From Saccoglossus kowalevskii (Eukaryota; Hemichordata; Enteropneusta; Harrimaniidae), in NCBI RefSeq assembly GCF_000003605.2, contig NW_003105152.1, forward strand, positions 1-12,667: 12,667 nt of DNA, written 5' to 3'. Every line of letters begins with the position of its first letter. Positions within the stretch are counted from its first letter, which is position 1. Both the position numbers and the translations under genes were made by a program. The notes under the pieces were generated by a model. That model saw only the letters and a program-made list of their open reading frames with translations. It was not told the DNA's origin and did not search any database. Shown one piece after another: positions 8,540 to 12,667 of this stretch.

Positions 8540-11140
8540 TGTGAATTTTTGTTTGCCTTTAATTATTTAAGTCGTCAAATACTCGTTTATGTACAATAAT
8601 ACTCGTGTTCGTACCGAATGTTTTACTATTCCTAGGTTAGATGGGTACCCAAATTCAAAAGGTATTTCCCTGGTCAAATAATAGTTTGTATGTATATTGA
8701 AACATAGAATACTTCTAACAATAATGTTGTCAACGCTAACATTTCATATAATTTTAATACCAATAATCAGATTTAATTTGATTTCAAATGTATATCATTT
8801 ACGACTTTGTGACATTCCCTGATAAGTTATTGTTTAGTATAAACTCGGTAGGTAAGTGTACAAATGAAGATAATGCAATTTTTTATGGGCTGGCCGGAAT
8901 CATTATTTTTTTTCAAGACAATGCCCTTTGACCATAAATGCAACATTTAGTGTTGATTTGACATCTAAAACTTGAAATATTTTGAAATTTACCCTTAATG
9001 GTTCAAAGAATAAGAATACATCATACATGTATGTCTTTCTCGGATTGCAGCCAACTGCATTTTATGTCCACCTTCTCTGTATCATTTTTCTTTAAAATAG
9101 ATTTGGTCATTTGTTAGTAGCGTTGTTCCTAATCATGCTGGGAATTTAATTTGAAATCAATCTGACTGGCAACAATGTTAGCTTTAATGTCAGCCTTTCA
9201 GGAATAAACCATGGAGCAGAGTATGGATTTTTTGAAAAGCTTGGATTGAAACATAAGTGTTTTTACAACTTGCACATAAACAAGTTTGCTTTTCATTCCC
9301 ATGCTTGTTTAGACGCTGTTTCTGATATCACTTTGTTGTGAAAGTTTATAATTCACACTTCAAAAAATATTTGATTTGAGATTGTGTTTTGTGACACAAT
9401 TTCACAAAGTCTTATTTTGAAACAATTCACCTTGAACACTGTTGAAAATATGTTTCTGATCAAACTTGTACTAAATTTCTAACTTTATCTTGACATGAAA
9501 GCTTTGAAACATGCAACTAATTTATTTATTGCATTGCATTAATTTGTTTAAAACCAGTCTGAGATTGATGTTTGATTGTCCAGTTTCCTTTCATATTACC
9601 CTTAATTCATTGAACCTGTTCAATAAATTCGTTCTTTTTACAAATGAAATATTTTTCATATCTATATATTACGATAGGCAAGGTTATGAGAGTTGAACTA
9701 TGTTCTCGTTTAGGAAGATGCCCATATTTATTACCATTGTGTAATGACATGTTTTGTTTATTTGTATCAAATAATCAGAATTTGTGGCTATACATCAAAC
9801 ACCAGATATACATCGCATAACTCACTGGTGGGAAATGTATGCACAGATTGCATTGTGTGCATTGTACCTAGAATTATTAATAATAAAAATAGTTCTGAAT
9901 TACTACAGATTACTGTAATTTAAATGTGCCCTCCCCAAAAAATAGAATTAGAGTTTTTAGTGAATAGCATTAATGCCTAGTGGTTGTCGCAATGGGTCAT
10001 GTTCGGGAATAACTGGATTCTTATTTAAGCTTTGGGACCCTTTACGCTAACTTAGGTCTGGTAAAGAGGCAGTGATATTATGTCGATAGCGTTGTTTCAT
10101 AGTTTCTTGCTAGAGTATGAGTTCATGAAACTGTTAATAACTTATTTCAAAATTGATTTATTCAACTAATTTGTTCAGTTTGCCACACGTGTCAGTACTG
10201 GTTGGGTTGGGAGAGGTGATTGGTTGCCATTCACAGTACAAAAGTAGTACAAATTCAATTATATTGTAGGCAGAAAGAGTTTTGGTCTGTTTATTTTAAA
10301 AAGAATGTCCATTTTTTATTCAGTGTTTTGTTCACAAGACAGTGGTGCCTGAAGAATAATATCTTAGGAGGTACCAACTGTTGAGAAAAAGTGTGACCTT
10401 TGTTAAACCATCTACCTTCAGTCAAAAGAACTTCATGAGAAGGCTAAATGCTTGCTGCCAAGCATCGCAGAGAAGCACAGTTCCTATATGATGTAGGACT
10501 AAGAATAAAGTGGCCTTTCAAAATTGAGATAATGACATTAATCTGCAATGGGAAACTTTGGTAAATAATAAACTGACTGAAAAGAAGCAAAAAAACTGAA
10601 GTGTTTCATGCAAGTGAAAGAGACTGAAGTTGTGATTTTGTTTGCATGTGTCTTTAAATATCCAGAGTTATGGGGGGGGGGGCAACCAGAATTGTAATTG
10701 CATGTTACAGCGTACGACATGTTTGGAGTTTGGACAAATCCTTGGGAATCTGAGCAGTTGCTTGGTTGGTGTGGCATGTTAGCTGGTGTATATATCTAGT
10801 AGCATCCGCTTTTGTGTGGGCTTTAAATATGAACACAACGCTGAATGCCATCAAATGAGGTTTGAGACCATAGTGATGATGATGCATATATTGTGGAATA
10901 TAGAAAAAAAAGTCTGCACCCTGCGTACACAATATGGTTATGACCTAGACATATCTCACGAATATTATTTTATAGTGCAATTATTATGAAACACTGTAAT
11001 TGCATATATTCGGTCTTGACCCTCTGACTCTGTTTTGTGGTCATTTGAAAACTATACATACTCTTTATCATACTAAGCTGGTCACCAAATTTAACATGTT
11101 CTTTTTACCGTGGTAGCCAGCCTAAATAAGTTTCGATTGT
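8540..11140. other. Long non-coding stretch, little recognised
   Basis: About 2.6 kb of AT-rich DNA without a supported gene. AATAAA hexamers occur at 9203, 9622, 9882, 10504 and 10567 but are expected at this composition. A consensus donor TAG|GTAAGT near 8850 has no partner exon. The 12-bp palindrome CATACATGTATG lies near 9024. A homopolymer run of 11 G is at 10672-10682. Confidence 0.5.
10672..10682. repeat. G11 homopolymer
   Basis: A run of eleven G in AT-rich surroundings. Length is likely to vary between individuals and to be prone to assembly error. Confidence 0.8.
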
Positions 11141-11289
11141 ATACAACGCCGCCAGTGGCTGCTCCTTGCGTCCTGGAGCTTCTGAAATCACCACAGCTCA
11201 CTGAGGGCGCTATACTTCTGAAAAATGCGTCCATAACGTGACGTCTCGAATTTGCATATACTGTACATCCTAACAGCAGAATCCAGGTC
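11141..11289. other. GC-richer spacer, possible SINE body
   Basis: This stretch is visibly richer in G and C than the DNA around it, with CCGCCAGTGGCTG and GAGGGCGC motifs. It lies directly 3' (on the minus strand) of the SINE-like head at 11290-11436 and may be its body, but no tail or edge can be fixed. One octamer in reverse orientation is at 11250-11257. Confidence 0.3.
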
Positions 11290-11436
11290 AGGTTTGCCTT
11301 TCAAGGTTAAACGTACACATTCATAGTCCTTCCAATGGTATTTACAAAGTAGATACGACTACACCTTGCACGGGGTAGGGACCTAAACCCCCCGGCCTAA
11401 ACCTGGGTTAGAAGGGTGCCACTGCGCCATTAAAAG
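11290..11436 (-). repeat. SINE-like element with tRNA-type promoter
   Basis: On the minus strand, TGGCGCAGTGG (11429 down to 11419) is a perfect A box. GGTTTAGGTCC (from 11389) is a B-box-like element, 40 nt on and close to the tRNA spacing. CGGGG and CCCCG (near 11394 and 11371) bracket it as a possible T-arm-like stem. GC content is higher than in the flanks. The 3' boundary is uncertain and no target duplication was found. A standard tRNA is excluded because the B box lacks TTCGA and no acceptor stem forms. Confidence 0.5.
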
Positions 11437-11800
11437 TGTGCAGGTTTTCTAGTGAAATCCAGGCCCTTTCTATTGGTCAAGGTTTATTTTATTATAGACC
11501 CAAGAAAGAGAAGTATATGCCAGTGGTTTAATGGGGGAATCGTTGAAGACCACAATTTACCAATCCAGAAATATCATAAAGCAACCACCGCTATCACTAT
11601 TGTATACAATGATGTGTTTGACAAGCCTCAATTGTCCAATCATAGCATTGCATTATTTACATAAAATGCAAGCCACTGCAAAGGAATGTAACAGTTTGTA
11701 TATCTCTTATGCAGAAGGTAAGCATGCACGTGGTTGAAACTATTAATATGATGTGTGTATAACCACATACAAATGACCGAATCTAACCAAAATATCGGCT
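11437..11800. other. Non-coding spacer
   Basis: Two overlapping short frames (11452-11664 and 11531-11737) have no recognisable motif. GAAG|GTAAGC near 11715 would be a strong donor site, so an unrecognised small exon ending there cannot be excluded. No matching acceptor with coding content is evident. Confidence 0.35.
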
Positions 11801-11866
11801 AATAATTATTTATTATTAAATTATTTATTAAATTATTTATATATAGAAATTTATATATTTATAATT
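11801..11866. repeat. A/T-only low-complexity tract
   Basis: Sixty-six bases containing a single G (11846), with a repeated AAATTATTTATT-like unit. It is a degenerate simple repeat of probably no coding or regulatory role. Confidence 0.75.
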
Positions 11867-12128
11867 GGGATCCATATTCTCTTCAATTGTTGTGGGCCAT
11901 TTTATAGCAGAATCCCCAATTTAATGTTTAAGCCATAATCAATACCAAATCATTAATATTGTACGCAGACACCTTAAAAAGTAATTCAGTTTTTTTCCAG
12001 TCATTCATCTGTGAGCAGCAAATGGAGAATTCGTGAATTTGCCAAAAGCATGCACAACTAATTCTGCTTCCATTAAGCAGAAGTTCAAGTTTCTTCAAAT
12101 CCTAGTGTGGTGTTTCATGGTTACAAAC
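11867..12128. other. Non-coding spacer
   Basis: No gene seen. A T-rich run ending TTTTTTTCCAG at 12000 resembles a splice acceptor, but the sequence after it gives no convincing exon. Confidence 0.4.
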
Positions 12129-12288
12129 TTAAAGCGGGAGGGTCGTCACCTGCGCACGCGCGGGAGTCCCAAGCGACGATAACAACATACGCTAAAAACG
12201 CAAAGCCTCATGGGTAGACGCTTGTTTGTAAACAATTACATGCTATGGCCAACTGACGCATGCGCAGGTGACGACTTCCCCGCTTTAA
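12129..12288. mobile_element. MITE-like element, 32-bp inverted ends, TTAA edges
   Basis: The left end (12129-12160) and right end (12257-12288) are inverted repeats agreeing at 28 of 32 positions. They share TTAAAGCGGG, then three changed bases, then GTCGTCACCTGCGCA exactly, and GCG after one change. Both edges are TTAA, the target site duplicated by piggyBac-type transposases, so the mobile part would be about 152 bp. The roughly 96-bp interior encodes nothing. Movement would need a transposase supplied elsewhere. The edges could instead be part of the element, with another target site, so the piggyBac assignment is an inference. Confidence 0.7.
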
Positions 12289-12667
12289 TAATAAAATAAA
12301 ATGGATGTTGATATCCTAGCAACGCTTTCTAAAGTAATTAATCAAGTTGCGTGATTATTCATTTCTTGAATAACTCTCAAACCCAGGTCGTCTTCGAAGG
12401 AATACATGTACATACATCCGCTGTGCATAGCTCTTAACAATAGATTGTGGATCCACGATATATCTAACTGCAGAGTGAGTGTTTTGAGAACCAACAGACG
12501 TGAGATTTATACGAGATCTCAACCGACTAACATCCTTCTGTGTGGTCACCAGGTTTTATTTGATTAGTTGCAAGATTTGTTAATTTGGTTAATAATGAAC
12601 GTAATGTTGATCTTAATGTGTGAGTGCGAGGTATTTTGGGATAGGGTTTTTTTCAAAAATGTCGAAC
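12289..12667. other. Non-coding 3' edge
   Basis: AT-rich sequence without a supported gene, RNA or repeat. A 64-codon minus-strand frame near 12355-12549 has no recognisable motif. Confidence 0.5.

Noticed and set aside
8848-8857. Consensus splice donor AG|GTAAGT downstream of the gene
   Set aside because: No exon, acceptor or coding content accompanies it; isolated donor matches are common.
1325-9255. Shared 13-mer GGATTGAAACATA at 1325 and 9243
   Set aside because: About one 13-base match is expected by chance in a window of this size, and the flanks do not align.
9973-10011. Possible fourth tRNA-like head (GCCTAGTGGTTGTCGC then GTTCGGGAAT)
   Set aside because: Both boxes are imperfect and the spacing is about 27 nt, too short for a tRNA-type promoter.
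12131-12285. GC-rich, CpG-containing segment as a promoter or CpG island
   Set aside because: The GC-rich parts are the two inverted ends of the MITE-like element, which explain the composition better.

Overview
The window looks like nuclear DNA of an animal, most likely an AT-rich invertebrate genome; the repeat types seen are familiar from marine invertebrates, but I cannot name a species. The reasons are a single long ORF in a mostly non-coding 12.7 kb, a well-formed spliceosomal 3' splice site just before its start codon, tRNA-derived SINE-like heads, a MITE-like element, degenerate tandem repeats, and no bacterial-style gene packing.

The only gene I can support is at 6434-8128 (+). It is a complete, intronless coding exon for a 564-residue acyl-CoA synthetase of the ANL (acyl/aryl-CoA synthetase, NRPS adenylation domain, luciferase) superfamily, closest in my judgement to metazoan ACSF2. 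A stop codon lies in frame two codons before the ATG, directly after a probable splice acceptor, so the N-terminus is fixed and the protein carries no mitochondrial presequence of the kind ACSF2 usually has. Several family motifs are altered, while the P-loop, ribose-binding Asp, hinge and catalytic Lys are kept.

The 6.4 kb upstream is intron or intergenic DNA. It holds a tRNA-like relic (minus strand, about 633-708), a perfect CRE palindrome and a hairpin (1022-1066), a 48-bp direct repeat (1459/1567), three octamer motifs close together (1755-2008), a decayed repeat array (2085-2650), a GC-rich double palindrome between short direct repeats (3764-3846), a nested palindrome cluster (4592-4647) and a second decayed array (5250-5930).

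Downstream of the gene are a probable poly(A) signal (8305), a tRNA-head SINE relic (8486-8535), a 2.7 kb stretch without recognisable content apart from a G11 run, a second SINE-like tRNA head on the minus strand (about 11290-11436), an A/T-only tract (11801-11866) and a 160-bp MITE-like element with 32-bp inverted ends and TTAA at both edges (12129-12288).

No multi-gene system can be seen. The most interesting items are the presequence-less, motif-shifted, intronless ACSF2-like enzyme and the compact TTAA element.
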